Assembly: GCF_016803395.1 (NCBI RefSeq) | Contig: NZ_JAEVHL010000004.1 | Coordinates: forward strand, 1 to 64,000 | Direction of reading: 5' to 3' | DNA length: 64,000 nucleotides | From: Micromonospora tarensis | Lineage (GTDB): Bacteria; Actinomycetota; Actinomycetes; Mycobacteriales; Micromonosporaceae | Position numbers and translations under genes: made by a program | The notes under the pieces: model-generated | Told to the model about the DNA's origin: nothing | Database searches by the model: none | Seen by the model: the letters and a program-made list of their open reading frames with translations, nothing else | Shown here: piece by piece, positions 27,606-37,577 of the stretch | How the letters are laid out: every line of letters begins with the position of its first letter | How positions within the stretch are numbered: the first letter of the stretch is position 1

Positions 27606-30600
27606 ATGCCACACCCGTCGCAACCGCCCGCGCTGCCGATCACCGAGTCGCAGAAGGGCCTCCTGGTCATCGACAGCTGGCTGCCGCGCCGCGAGATCTA
27701 CAACCAGATCATCCAGCTCGACGTGGCACCCGCGCTCCCGTTCGAGCACATCCGGAACGCGCTCGCCGAGGTGGTCGCCGTACAGCCGGCGTTGCGTCAG
27801 ATCTTCCAGCTGCGGCCGGAGCTGGGTGCGCGTCTCGCGGACCCGCCATCGCCGGCGGACCTGCCAATCGAGCGGGTCGTGGTGGAGACGGCGGAGTACG
27901 AGCGCGCGACCGGCGCGCTCGTGGAGCGTCTCGCCAGGCAGCCCATCGAGCTGACGGTGGGGCCCGCGTACCGGTTCGGCCACCTCAGCACCCGCGACGG
28001 CACCGGCGCGCGGATCCTGCTCTGCCTGCACCACGTCGTCTGTGACGGCCTGTCACTCGGTCCGCTGGTCCGCGATCTCGAGGCGGCGCTCGCCGGCGAC
28101 CGCCCCCGTACGGCACCTGAGGCGCTGCGGACGGAGCGGGAGCAGGCGCTGCTGCGGGAACTCACCGCGCAGCAACGCGCCAGTGCTCCGGACCGGGTGC
28201 TCCCGCTGGTGAAGACGTGGGCGGAGCGCCTGCGTGCGGTGCCGCCGCTGGTGCTGTCACCGCGCCCACACCGGCCGACCGAGCCCGGCTACCGGGGCGA
28301 GCGGATCGCGTGGACCCTCGACGACCGGGAGACCACCGCCTTCGAGGAAACCTGCCGCGCCCTCGCGGTCAGCCCGTTCGTCCTGCTCACCGGGGTCTTC
28401 GGTGCGGTAGTCGCCCGACACGGTGGGGTGCCGACGGTGTTGATCGGCAGCCCGTTCAGCGCCCGGCGCACGGTGGGTGCGTTCGATCTCTGCGGCTACT
28501 TCGTCAACACCCTGCCCATCACCGTGGACGTGACGTGGCAGAGCACCGTGGCGGAGTTCCTCGGCACCTCGGTGCGCGCGGCTGTCGATTTCTGCCGATC
28601 CTCGGCACACGTGACGTTCAACCAGGTCGTGGCGGAGGTCCAGCCGGACCGGCCCGGCAGCCGGAACCCGCTGTTCGGCTGCATGCTGGCGATGCAGGAC
28701 ACCCATGAGCAGGCCACCGGCGGCGCGGTGACGGCGGTACGGGAGCCCGCCAACGGGTGGGCGAAGTTCGACCTGTGGCTCGGCGCCACCCGGGTCGACG
28801 GCCGCACCTGGCTGCTGGAGCTGGAGTACGACACGGCCCTGCTCGCGCCGACGGTGGCCGAGGGCATCCTGCACTCACTGCGCACCGCGCTGAACCGGGC
28901 GGCGGAGGACCGGACCCGACCGCTCGCCGACCTCTTCGTGGACTTCCCACCGCCGGCCGCGCCGCCACCGGCGCACGTCCGCCCGGCGGAGCACCGCACG
29001 CTCCAGGAGTGGGTGATGGCCACGGCACGCCGGCAGCCCGGCGCGGTGGCCCTGGCGGAGGAGGGCAAGCAACTCACCTACCAGGAGCTGGTCGCGGCCG
29101 CCGGACGCGTCGCGGCCGGCCTGCGTCGCTCGGGAGTCACCGCCGGCGACGTGGTGGCTGTCGCCACCGACGGGTTGTGCGACACCATCGTCGCCGTCCT
29201 GGGAATTCTCCGCTGCGGCGCCGCCTTCGTCTCGCTGGATCCGGCCCTACCGGAGGAACGACTCGCGACGATGGCGCGGATCGCCCGCTGCCGGATCGTG
29301 GTCGGCAAGGGGATCGACGTGCCGGGGGTTCGCACGGTGGACCCGACGGAGTTCGTCGCCGACGGGCCACAGACGATCCCGACGGACGCCGAGGCCCATC
29401 CGGCCTACGTCATGTTCACGTCCGGCTCCACCGGCGTGCCCAAGGGCGTGCTGATGGGCCAGCGGCCACTGATCAACCTGGCGACGTGGCAGCTCGACGC
29501 GCTGCGGCAGGACGAGAACACCCGCTTCTTCCAGTACGCCCCGATGAGCTTCGACGTCTGCTACCAGGAGATCCTGCCGACCCTGGCGTCGGGCGGCACC
29601 GTCGTCTCGCGGGAACCGGCCGACCGCCGCGACTTCCCCGCACTGGTCAGGCGGGTCGCCGACACCCGGGTGACCCACCTCTTCCTGCCGGCGGCGGGGC
29701 TCCGTCCGTTCGCGCTCTCCGCCCTCGGCCTGCGGGCGTCGCTACCGCACCTGCGCTACGTCTGCGTCTCCGGGCAGCAGCTCGTGCTCGACGACGACAT
29801 CCGACGGTTCTTCACCGGGTTGACCGACTGCGCGCTGGTCAATCTCTACGGGCCGACCGAGACCAACGCGGTCACCGTTCATCACCTGACGGGCGACGCA
29901 CGGCGCTGGCCCAGCCATGTGCCCATCGGGCGGCCGATGCCCGGCGTCGTCGCCTACGTGGTCGACCAGACCGGGCATCTCGCACCGCCCGGCGTGCCCG
30001 GCGAGCTGTATCTCGGCGGCGACTGCCTCGCCGAGGGCTACCTCAACGACCCCGAGCGGACCGCCGCGGCCTTCCTCCCCGACCGGTTCGCCGGCACGGC
30101 GGACGCCCGGATGTACCGCACCGGCGACCTGGTGGCGCGCGACGAGGACGGCGTCCTCGTCTACCTCGGGCGGCGCGACACGCAGGTCAAGGTGCGCGGC
30201 CACCGGGTGGAGCTGGGCGAGATCGAGACGGTGGCCAACGGCGTCGCGGACGTGCGGGAGGCGGTCGCCGTCGCCCGGCCCGCCGGCAGTGACGTGGAAC
30301 TTGTCCTGTTCGTGCACCCGGAGGACGGCCGGCGGGTCGACCACGCGGCGGTGCGGGCCCAGCTCGCCGCCGCGCTTCCCGGGTACATGATGCCGGCCTG
30401 GATCTTCGACCTGAGCTACGTGCCGACGTCGGGCACGGGCAAGACCGACCGGGCGGCGCTGGCCGCCCGCGCCGACGGGCTCGTCGCCCAGGCGACCGCC
30501 GACCGACCCGACCGCGTGCCGACGTACGCCGACGAGACGCAACGGGAACTGGCCGCGCTCTGGGCGGACATCCTCGAGGTCGACACGATTCCCGCCGACG

Positions 30601-30767
30601 TGTCGCTGCTGGACTGCGGCGCTCACTCGCTCAACGCGTTCGTGGCGTTCGCCGAGATACAGCATCGCTTCGGTGTGACAGTCGACGTCGCCACGTTCTT
30701 CCGTAACCCGACCGTGGCCGCGCTCGCCGACCTCGTCCGCGCCCGGGGCGCGACGGCGAGGACGTGA
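27606..30767 (+). CDS. NRPS module C-A-PCP
   Basis: The product is 1053 aa. C domain (about 10-440) with intact LHHVVCDGLS. A domain (about 465-955) with MFTSGSTGVPKGV, YGPTETNAV, YRTGDLVARDEDG, KVRGHRVELGE and A10 GTGKTDR. PCP (about 975-1050) with SLLDCGAHSLNAFV. Pocket residues read by eye are D,V,Q,F,C,S,L,A,V,K: the alpha-amino-binding Asp is present, so an amino acid is expected, but I cannot name it (the beginning DVQF recalls some proline or glutamine-type codes). The ATG at 27606 follows GGGAGG. There is no epimerase domain. Confidence 0.9.
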   Translation: MPHPSQPPALPITESQKGLLVIDSWLPRREIYNQIIQLDVAPALPFEHIRNALAEVVAVQPALRQIFQLRPELGARLADPPSPADLPIERVVVETAEYERATGALVERLARQPIELTVGPAYRFGHLSTRDGTGARILLCLHHVVCDGLSLGPLVRDLEAALAGDRPRTAPEALRTEREQALLRELTAQQRASAPDRVLPLVKTWAERLRAVPPLVLSPRPHRPTEPGYRGERIAWTLDDRETTAFEETCRALAVSPFVLLTGVFGAVVARHGGVPTVLIGSPFSARRTVGAFDLCGYFVNTLPITVDVTWQSTVAEFLGTSVRAAVDFCRSSAHVTFNQVVAEVQPDRPGSRNPLFGCMLAMQDTHEQATGGAVTAVREPANGWAKFDLWLGATRVDGRTWLLELEYDTALLAPTVAEGILHSLRTALNRAAEDRTRPLADLFVDFPPPAAPPPAHVRPAEHRTLQEWVMATARRQPGAVALAEEGKQLTYQELVAAAGRVAAGLRRSGVTAGDVVAVATDGLCDTIVAVLGILRCGAAFVSLDPALPEERLATMARIARCRIVVGKGIDVPGVRTVDPTEFVADGPQTIPTDAEAHPAYVMFTSGSTGVPKGVLMGQRPLINLATWQLDALRQDENTRFFQYAPMSFDVCYQEILPTLASGGTVVSREPADRRDFPALVRRVADTRVTHLFLPAAGLRPFALSALGLRASLPHLRYVCVSGQQLVLDDDIRRFFTGLTDCALVNLYGPTETNAVTVHHLTGDARRWPSHVPIGRPMPGVVAYVVDQTGHLAPPGVPGELYLGGDCLAEGYLNDPERTAAAFLPDRFAGTADARMYRTGDLVARDEDGVLVYLGRRDTQVKVRGHRVELGEIETVANGVADVREAVAVARPAGSDVELVLFVHPEDGRRVDHAAVRAQLAAALPGYMMPAWIFDLSYVPTSGTGKTDRAALAARADGLVAQATADRPDRVPTYADETQRELAALWADILEVDTIPADVSLLDCGAHSLNAFVAFAEIQHRFGVTVDVATFFRNPTVAALADLVRARGATART

Positions 30768-30826
30768 CCCGCTGATCCTGGCGCGACCCCGCCTCGGCCT
30801 CTCCCCGCTGTCGAAGGGATCCGGTA

Positions 30827-32386
30827 ATGACGACGCGTACGCTCTACGGTTGGTTCGCCGCCTCGGTCGCCGCGAACCCCGACCAGGTGGCGCTGGAGGT
30901 CGGAGATCTCGCGTTGACGTACGCCCGGCTCGACGCGGTGGCCGCCGACGTGGCCCACCGGATGTGTCGGGCGGCGGACGGCGTGCCGGCGAGGGTGGGG
31001 CTGCTGACCTCGCGCGGCGCCGTCGGCTACGTCGCCTACCTCGCCGCCCTGCGGCTCGGCGCGGTGGTGGTGCCGCTCAACCCGAACGCGCCGGCCGTGC
31101 GCAATCTCGACATCACCCGCGAGGCCGGCGTCACCCTGACCGTCCTCGACGAGACATCGGGGGCGGGCGCGGCGGACTTCCGCAAGGGTGCCGACCGGGC
31201 GCTGCTGGACCTGTCCGGGTACGACCTCCGCGAGGCGGGGAGCCGGCCGGAGGCCGCCGGCACCCCGGCCGTCTCCGTCGGCGACGACGACGGCATCGCG
31301 TACATCATCTTCACCAGCGGCACGACCGGGCGGCCCAAGGGCGTTCCGATCGTCAACCGGAGCATCCACGCCTACCTGTCGCACGTCATTGACAGGTACG
31401 CGCTCGGCCCCGGCTGCCGGGTGAGCCAGATGTTCGAGATGTCCTTCGACGCCTCGCTCCTGGAGATATTCGGTAGCTGGGGCTCGGGTGCCACGTTGTG
31501 CGTGCCGACCGCCGCGGAGGTCTTCACACCCGTCCGGTACGTCAACGCGCGGCGGCTCACGCACTGGATGTCGGTGCCCTCCGTCATCTCCTTCGCCAAG
31601 CAGCTCAGAGGGCTGGCGCCGGGAAGCATGCCGACAGTGCGCCGGGCGGTGTTCGGCGGCGAGACGCTCACCGTCGAGCAGGCCGAGGCGTTCTCCGCCG
31701 CCGCGCCGAACGCCACAGTGCACAACACCTACGGCCCGACGGAGATCACGGTCTTCGTCACCGACTACCAACTGCCCGCGGATCGCACGGCCTGGCCGGA
31801 GACGTCGAACCGTTCGGTGCCGATCGGCGCGTTGTTCCCGGGCATGGACTGGGTGCTCGTCGACGACCGGCAACGGGTGTCGGAGCGCGACGGCGAACTC
31901 TGCGTCCGCGGTGTGCAGCGCTTCGGCGGCTACCTCGATCCGGAGCAGAGCCGAGAGCGGTTCGTCTCCGTCGACGGGGGTGTGGCCAGCACCTACGACG
32001 GGACCAGGGCGCTCGTCGCGGAGGACTACTACCGCACCGGCGACCGGTGCCGGTTCGACGGCGGCGAACTGGTCCACCTGGGCCGAATCGACAACCAGGT
32101 CAAGATCCGTGGTCACCGGATCGAGCTGGGCGAGATCGAGGCCGTGCTGCGTCGGCACCCCGGCGTGGTGGCGATGGTCGTCGTCGCGGTCACCGCGTCC
32201 GACGGCGAGGTCGAGCTGCACGCCGTCCACACCGGCGACGAGGTGTTCGCCGAACAGTTCGCCGACCTTCTCGCCACGCTGCCCGCCTACATGCATCCCC
32301 GACGGTTCCACCATCGCGACTCGGTCCCGGTGACAGCCGTCGGGAAGGTGGACCGGAAACGCCTGACGGCGGAGCTCGCGCGCTGA
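30827..32386 (+). CDS. Free-standing adenylation domain
   Basis: The product is 519 aa, one complete A domain with no carrier: FTSGTTGRPKGVP, SFDASLLEIFG, NTYGPTEITVF, YYRTGDRCRFDGG, KIRGHRIELGE, A10 lysine in AVGKVDRK. Pocket residues by eye: D,A,L,M(or W),V,G,T,V,F,K, so an alpha-amino acid substrate is expected, identity open. GAAGGGATCC precedes the ATG. The next gene (C-PCP-TE) has a carrier but no A domain, so this protein most likely loads that carrier in trans, completing a split module. Confidence 0.87.
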   Translation: MTTRTLYGWFAASVAANPDQVALEVGDLALTYARLDAVAADVAHRMCRAADGVPARVGLLTSRGAVGYVAYLAALRLGAVVVPLNPNAPAVRNLDITREAGVTLTVLDETSGAGAADFRKGADRALLDLSGYDLREAGSRPEAAGTPAVSVGDDDGIAYIIFTSGTTGRPKGVPIVNRSIHAYLSHVIDRYALGPGCRVSQMFEMSFDASLLEIFGSWGSGATLCVPTAAEVFTPVRYVNARRLTHWMSVPSVISFAKQLRGLAPGSMPTVRRAVFGGETLTVEQAEAFSAAAPNATVHNTYGPTEITVFVTDYQLPADRTAWPETSNRSVPIGALFPGMDWVLVDDRQRVSERDGELCVRGVQRFGGYLDPEQSRERFVSVDGGVASTYDGTRALVAEDYYRTGDRCRFDGGELVHLGRIDNQVKIRGHRIELGEIEAVLRRHPGVVAMVVVAVTASDGEVELHAVHTGDEVFAEQFADLLATLPAYMHPRRFHHRDSVPVTAVGKVDRKRLTAELAR

Positions 32387-32435
32387 TCGGGTGCTGATCC
32401 GCGCGGAATCCCCGTCCGACCGGAAGAAGGAGCAG

Positions 32436-34787
32436 ATGAGCGCTCAGCCCACCACGACCAGTCCCACAGTGCTCCAGGACGCTCTCTGGTGGATCGGGCA
32501 GCGCGCGCGGGACCGGGCCGTCTACAACATCACCTGGCGCCTGGCGGCGTACGAGCCGATCGACGTCGCCGCCCTGAAGGCGGCGTACCAGCAGCTCACC
32601 GACCGGCACGACGCACTGCGGATGTCGCTGCGCCGTCGGGACGACGCGCTGGAGCTGGTGATTCCGGCACGGGTCGAGGCGTCCGTGCAGGTGATCGAGT
32701 TCGACGACCCCGGCGAGACACCGCCCGACGTGCTGTTTCAGGCCGTCGCCGAGGAGGTGCACGGCCGGGAGATCCCGCTCGATCGCGCGCCGCTGGTGCG
32801 CCTGGTCGTGGTCCGGGTGGCCGACCGGTACGAGCTGCTGGTCGTCGGGCATCACGCGGCCGTCGACGGCTGGGCGCTCAACCTGCTCCTGGACGATCTG
32901 TCGCAGGCGTACGGGGCACGCGCGCGGGGCAGCCGCCACGAGTTCGGCACGGCGGCGCCAGGCTTCGCCGAGTACGCGCGGGAACAGACGTGCGGCCACC
33001 CGGAGGATCGCTGGCGCACGAGCCTCGACCACTGGCGCAAGGTGCTGGACGGCGCGTCGGCGGTCACCGTACGCCCCGACCGCGACCAGCACGCCGGCGT
33101 GGGTTCGGAGGGCACGACGCTGCGGTACGACTTCAGTCCGCAGGCCACCCACGGGATCTCGACACTGGCCCGGCAGGCCGGCACCACACCGTTCTCGGTC
33201 ATGCTGGCCGCGCTTCAGATCGTGCTGGCGCGCGGCGGTGCCGGACCGGACGTGACGGTGGGCGTGGTCGTCGCCAACCGGATGAGCCGACGCGACCAGG
33301 CACTGGTGGGATATCTGGCCAACACCTGCGTGGCGCGCTCGTTCGTCACCGCCGAGGACACCGTCGCCGACGCCGTCTGCCGGGCCCGGGACAACCTGTG
33401 GGAGATGATGGGGCACCAGGCCGTGCCCTATCCCACCGTCTTCGCCGCTCTCCCCGCCGCCCTCCAGACCGAACTCGGCGGCACACCCCCGATCCTGCTG
33501 AACTATCTGGGGCCGGTGAGTGATCTGCGCCTGGGCACTGCGGAACTGTCCATCCGGCCCAATCCCGGCCGGACCGCCCGCACCGACCTCGCTCTGACGT
33601 ACTGGGACGACCGGGGCGGCCTGGTCGCCGAGGTGGAGTACGCCACCGCGCGGTACGACGAGCGGACGATGCTGGCCCTGCTGCGTGACCTCGACGTGGT
33701 GCTCGCCGAGGACCCGGGAACCGCTCTGCACTCGATCCGGGTGTCGACCCGGTCCAGCCGACGCCGCCCGAGCCCGGTGGCCGAGCCGTCGGCGCGCACG
33801 GACCTGTCCGAGTCGGCCGCCATCGGCCTGGTCTCCGATGCCTGGGCCGAACTGCTCGGCTATCCCCCGAACGATCTCGACGAGGACTTCTTCGCGAGCG
33901 GCGGGCATTCGCTCAACGCCGTCCAGTTCGTCGCGGCACTCGCGGAGCGGGCGGACGTGCGCCTCGACCTGGCCGCCTGGGTGGCGACCCCCACCGCCGG
34001 CCAGATGGTCCACCAGCTACTGGGCGCCGAGCCGCCGACATCGGCGCCGAGCACGCTGGTGTCCCTGGTGGAGGGCGGTGACCGGCACCTGCACCTGATC
34101 GGCGGCGCCGGTGGCACCCCGAACGACTTCCGGGAGATCATTGCCGCACTTCCGGCCGGCTGGCGGGTCACCTGGTCGCAGGAGCGCGAACCGCTGGACT
34201 CCGTGCCCGCCATGGCGCGGCGGTACCGAACCGACCTGGACGCCGCCGGGGCCCGCCCGGACGTCATCTGCGGATGGTCGGTCGGTGGGTTGATCGGCTA
34301 CGAGATGCTCGTCCAGTACGGCGACGCGGCTCCGGCCCTGGTGCTGATCGACTCTCCGGCGCCGATCGGTTACCCCACCGGCGCCGACGCCACCCGGTGT
34401 GAGCTGCACGATTTCGTGACGTTGGTCTGTTCGTCGCTCGGGGTCGCCGGCGCGATGCCCCGCGTGTCTGGCGACGAGGTTCCGCTGACCCTGCTCGCCC
34501 TCGCCGCCCGGCTGCGCGCCAAGGGGCAGGCCGTCTCCGCCGACGTCCTGTTCGACAGGTGGGCGGCGTACCGGCGGCAGTCGACTGCGGGAGCGGCGTA
34601 CACCAGCGCCGCCACCGTGACCGTGCCGGCGGTGCTCGTCGACGCCGAACTCACCACCGCCGACACCCGGGCGTGGGCCGCCCGGCTGCGACCCGCGCCA
34701 CGGACCGTCCGGGTGGACGGCGACCACTTCGGCGTGCTTCGTGGGGTACCCGCCAGCCAGGTCGCCGACGCGATCGCGGCGCTGTAG
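32436..34787 (+). CDS. NRPS termination protein C-PCP-TE without A domain
   Basis: The product is 783 aa. C domain (about 10-430) with VGHHAAVDGW. PCP (about 455-530) with FFASGGHSLNAVQF. Thioesterase (about 545-783) with IGGAGGTPNDF and catalytic Ser in CGWSVGGLIGYE; the Asp is probably in LVDAELTTADT and the His in GDHFGVL. The lack of an A domain is matched by the free A domain immediately upstream. AAGAAGGAG lies 5 bases before the ATG. It should end peptide assembly by hydrolysis or cyclisation. It converges on the Cy-A gene with 24 bases between stops. Confidence 0.9.
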   Translation: MSAQPTTTSPTVLQDALWWIGQRARDRAVYNITWRLAAYEPIDVAALKAAYQQLTDRHDALRMSLRRRDDALELVIPARVEASVQVIEFDDPGETPPDVLFQAVAEEVHGREIPLDRAPLVRLVVVRVADRYELLVVGHHAAVDGWALNLLLDDLSQAYGARARGSRHEFGTAAPGFAEYAREQTCGHPEDRWRTSLDHWRKVLDGASAVTVRPDRDQHAGVGSEGTTLRYDFSPQATHGISTLARQAGTTPFSVMLAALQIVLARGGAGPDVTVGVVVANRMSRRDQALVGYLANTCVARSFVTAEDTVADAVCRARDNLWEMMGHQAVPYPTVFAALPAALQTELGGTPPILLNYLGPVSDLRLGTAELSIRPNPGRTARTDLALTYWDDRGGLVAEVEYATARYDERTMLALLRDLDVVLAEDPGTALHSIRVSTRSSRRRPSPVAEPSARTDLSESAAIGLVSDAWAELLGYPPNDLDEDFFASGGHSLNAVQFVAALAERADVRLDLAAWVATPTAGQMVHQLLGAEPPTSAPSTLVSLVEGGDRHLHLIGGAGGTPNDFREIIAALPAGWRVTWSQEREPLDSVPAMARRYRTDLDAAGARPDVICGWSVGGLIGYEMLVQYGDAAPALVLIDSPAPIGYPTGADATRCELHDFVTLVCSSLGVAGAMPRVSGDEVPLTLLALAARLRAKGQAVSADVLFDRWAAYRRQSTAGAAYTSAATVTVPAVLVDAELTTADTRAWAARLRPAPRTVRVDGDHFGVLRGVPASQVADAIAAL

Positions 34788-34811
34788 GCAGCGCCGGGGG
34801 TCACCCACTGG

Positions 34812-37571
34812 TCAGCGTCGGCGCGGGTCGGGCGCTGGCAACGCCCGCCGATCGACCTTGCCGTTCGACGTCAACGGAAGCGCGTCCAGGAACACGACCT
34901 GCGCGGGGACCATGTGTCGCGGCAGCTTGCCGGCCAGGTGCTCGCGGACGTCCCGCTCGGTCAGGTCGGCCTCGGTCACCACGTACGCCACCAGGCGTTT
35001 ACCGCTCTGCGCGGCGCCCTGGGCGACGACGACGGCGGCACCCACCCCGTCGTGGGCGAGCAACGCCGCCTCGATCTCGCCGAGTTCGATCCGATGCCCA
35101 TGGATCTTGACCTGGTAGTCGCTGCGACCGAGGAACTCAAGCGTCCCGTCCGGCAGGTATCGGGCCAGGTCACCCAGGCGGTACAGGCGCTCGCCGGTGC
35201 CCGGGTGCGAGATGAACGCCGCCCGGGTCGTCTGCTCGTCCCGCCAGTACCCCATCGCCACGCCGACTCCGCCGACGTGGAGGTCACCGGCCACCCAGTC
35301 CGGACGCCGCCGCAGCCCAGCATCCAACACCTCGAACCACTGGTTCGACAGGGGCCTGCCGTACGGGATGCTGGGTTGCGAAGGGTCGACCTCCCGGATG
35401 ACGTGGTGGATCGACCAGATCGACGCCTCTGTCGCGCCGCCGAGGCTGACCAGTTCGATCCCCGGCCCCGCCAGCGCGCGGATGCGGTCCGGCAGGGTGA
35501 CCGGAATCCAGTCGCCGCTCAGCATCGCCAGTCGCAACGACGGCGGGAGCTGCGCTCGGCTGGCCACCGCGTATCCGACGAGCATCTCCATCAGCGCGGG
35601 CACCGTGTTCCAGAGCGTGACGTCGTGGCGCTGGAGCAGCTCCGCCCAGTGCCACGGTGCCCGGCTGGTGCCGGGGTCGGGCATCACCAGGGCGCCACCG
35701 GCGGCGAGCGGACCGAAGATGTCGTAGACCGACAGATCGAAGCTCAGCGGCGTCAGGGCCAGCACCCGATCGGTGGGACCGACCTGGAACCGCTCGTTGA
35801 TGTCCAGCACGGTGTTCACCGCACCGCGGTGGTCGATCATCACTCCCTTGGGCTGCCCGGTCGAGCCCGACGTGTAGATCACGTACGCCAGATCGGTGAT
35901 CTGTTGCGCCCGCCGGGACACCGACGCGACCTCGCCGACCAGCATCGCTGCGTCGACAGTGACCACCTGGACGGCCGGGGGCCAGGGCAGGCTGCCGGCG
36001 AGCCCGGCGTCGGTGACGGCGATCGCCGTGTCGGCGTGTCGCAGCAGGTGGTGGAGACGCTCCTGCGGCAGATCCGGATCCACCGGCACGTAGGCGGCAC
36101 CGGACTCGAGGATGCCCAGCGCCGCGACGATCTGCTCCCACCCCTTGTCCAGGACGATGGCCACCAGCTCGTTCGGCCGGACACCCAGGTCGCGCAACCG
36201 GTCCGCCAGAACCGTCGCGGCCGTGGCCAGCTCGCGGTAGCTCACAGTGCGGTCGCTTGTGATCACCGCCGGTCGGTCGGGCCCGACCCGCGCCTGTTCC
36301 CAGAACATCTGGTGCAGCAGTTGCCCGTCGACCGGCTTCGCGGTGTCGTTGACCCGACGTCGGACCGCCTCCTGCCGCGCGGGCAGGCGGACCTCGACGC
36401 CGACCTCCGCAACATCGATCGCGTCTGCCCCGTCGACCGCGACCGCCCCGGCGAGTTGGGTGAGCACGTCGACGAAGCTCGCCATCATGTCCTCGGCGAG
36501 ATCCGGCACGAGTACCGCGTCGACGGTGTCCCAGGTTATCGCCAGCTCTCCGTCCTCGTCCGCGATGTCACAGCCGAGTAGCAGCCCGGGGGCGACCCGG
36601 CACTCGTAGCCGACCACACCGCCGCCCAAAGTCCAGCCGGACAGGCCGGAGCGGGTCACCCCGTCCCCCACCCGACAACTGAACTGCACACCCAGGGTGT
36701 CGGGCGGGTCACCGTCGGCCACCTCATCACCCGCGTGCCCCCGGGCGGCGTCGCCGCGCAGCCGACGGTTCAGCTCCCCCAGCCGGGCCCCGAACGACGT
36801 GGTCGGATCGGCGTCGAGCAGCAGCGCCGCGGCACGCCGGCCGTCGCCCGGCCCGGCCCCCTCGATCAGGTTCACCGCGAAGCTCGGCGGCGTGCACCAC
36901 AGACCCAGCACCTCTGCGAACACCTGGGCGAACAGCGCCCGGGGCGACACGCCCAGCCGCGACGCCTGAGCCAGCAGCGCGTCCGACAGCCCGCCGGCAA
37001 TCCGGTGCCGGCGCCGTACGGCCACCGGGCGCGCCGGGAACGGGGGTCGGGCGAGGGGCAGTTGGGGGCCGGAGCCAACTGGGTCCGGCCCTGGCCGGTG
37101 CGGCCGGCGCGGCTCCGGCACGCCGGGCGGCGTGATCCCGCCCGGTGCCCCGTCACATGTCCCGGTCAGGTACAGACGTCGCAGCTCCTGACCGAGGCGC
37201 TCGGTGCGGTCGGCGTCGATCGTCCGGTCGTCGACGACGATGTGGATCCGGGCGAGCCGGCCCGCCATCATCGTGACCCGCGCCTCGATCGCGGCACCCG
37301 GCCCCGGGTACGTCTGCTCGCCGAGCAGCTCCTCGCGGACCTGGGCCAGCCGCCGATCCCGCTCGACCTCGGTCTCCTGCCGAACGTCGAGCACGACCGG
37401 GCCGGGCTCGGTGGTGTCCGTGGCCGGCCCCGCCGAACCGGCGGCGGCGGACACGACAGCAGGCGACAGGGCGTGCCGGCTCGCCAACCGCCGCCACGCC
37501 ACCGCGAAGGCGTCGACGTCGAGGTCCCGGATGTCCACTTCGAAGTAGGTGCGGGCGACAGCGGCGGACAT
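34812..37571 (-). CDS. Degenerate Cy-like domain fused to a cysteine-type A domain, no PCP
   Basis: The product is 919 aa. Residues 400-910 are an A domain with YTSGSTGQPKGV, SFDLSVYDIFG, WNTVPALM, LAMLSGDWIPV and LGGATEASIWS, giving by eye D,L,Y,N,M,S,L,I,W,K, which is one residue away from the known cysteine code. Residues 8-385 resemble a heterocyclization domain, but the first about 25 residues (the PLTDxQxAYW region) are absent, the Cy5-like SQTPQ is replaced by CRVAPG, and a low-complexity Pro/Arg segment lies at about 150-190. VDDRTIDAD keeps a D-x4-D. The domain is probably not a full Cy catalyst. There is no carrier, so cysteine must be loaded in trans. Confidence 0.82.
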   Translation of the reverse strand: MSAAVARTYFEVDIRDLDVDAFAVAWRRLASRHALSPAVVSAAAGSAGPATDTTEPGPVVLDVRQETEVERDRRLAQVREELLGEQTYPGPGAAIEARVTMMAGRLARIHIVVDDRTIDADRTERLGQELRRLYLTGTCDGAPGGITPPGVPEPRRPHRPGPDPVGSGPQLPLARPPFPARPVAVRRRHRIAGGLSDALLAQASRLGVSPRALFAQVFAEVLGLWCTPPSFAVNLIEGAGPGDGRRAAALLLDADPTTSFGARLGELNRRLRGDAARGHAGDEVADGDPPDTLGVQFSCRVGDGVTRSGLSGWTLGGGVVGYECRVAPGLLLGCDIADEDGELAITWDTVDAVLVPDLAEDMMASFVDVLTQLAGAVAVDGADAIDVAEVGVEVRLPARQEAVRRRVNDTAKPVDGQLLHQMFWEQARVGPDRPAVITSDRTVSYRELATAATVLADRLRDLGVRPNELVAIVLDKGWEQIVAALGILESGAAYVPVDPDLPQERLHHLLRHADTAIAVTDAGLAGSLPWPPAVQVVTVDAAMLVGEVASVSRRAQQITDLAYVIYTSGSTGQPKGVMIDHRGAVNTVLDINERFQVGPTDRVLALTPLSFDLSVYDIFGPLAAGGALVMPDPGTSRAPWHWAELLQRHDVTLWNTVPALMEMLVGYAVASRAQLPPSLRLAMLSGDWIPVTLPDRIRALAGPGIELVSLGGATEASIWSIHHVIREVDPSQPSIPYGRPLSNQWFEVLDAGLRRRPDWVAGDLHVGGVGVAMGYWRDEQTTRAAFISHPGTGERLYRLGDLARYLPDGTLEFLGRSDYQVKIHGHRIELGEIEAALLAHDGVGAAVVVAQGAAQSGKRLVAYVVTEADLTERDVREHLAGKLPRHMVPAQVVFLDALPLTSNGKVDRRALPAPDPRRR

Positions 37572-37577
37572 GGCGGT

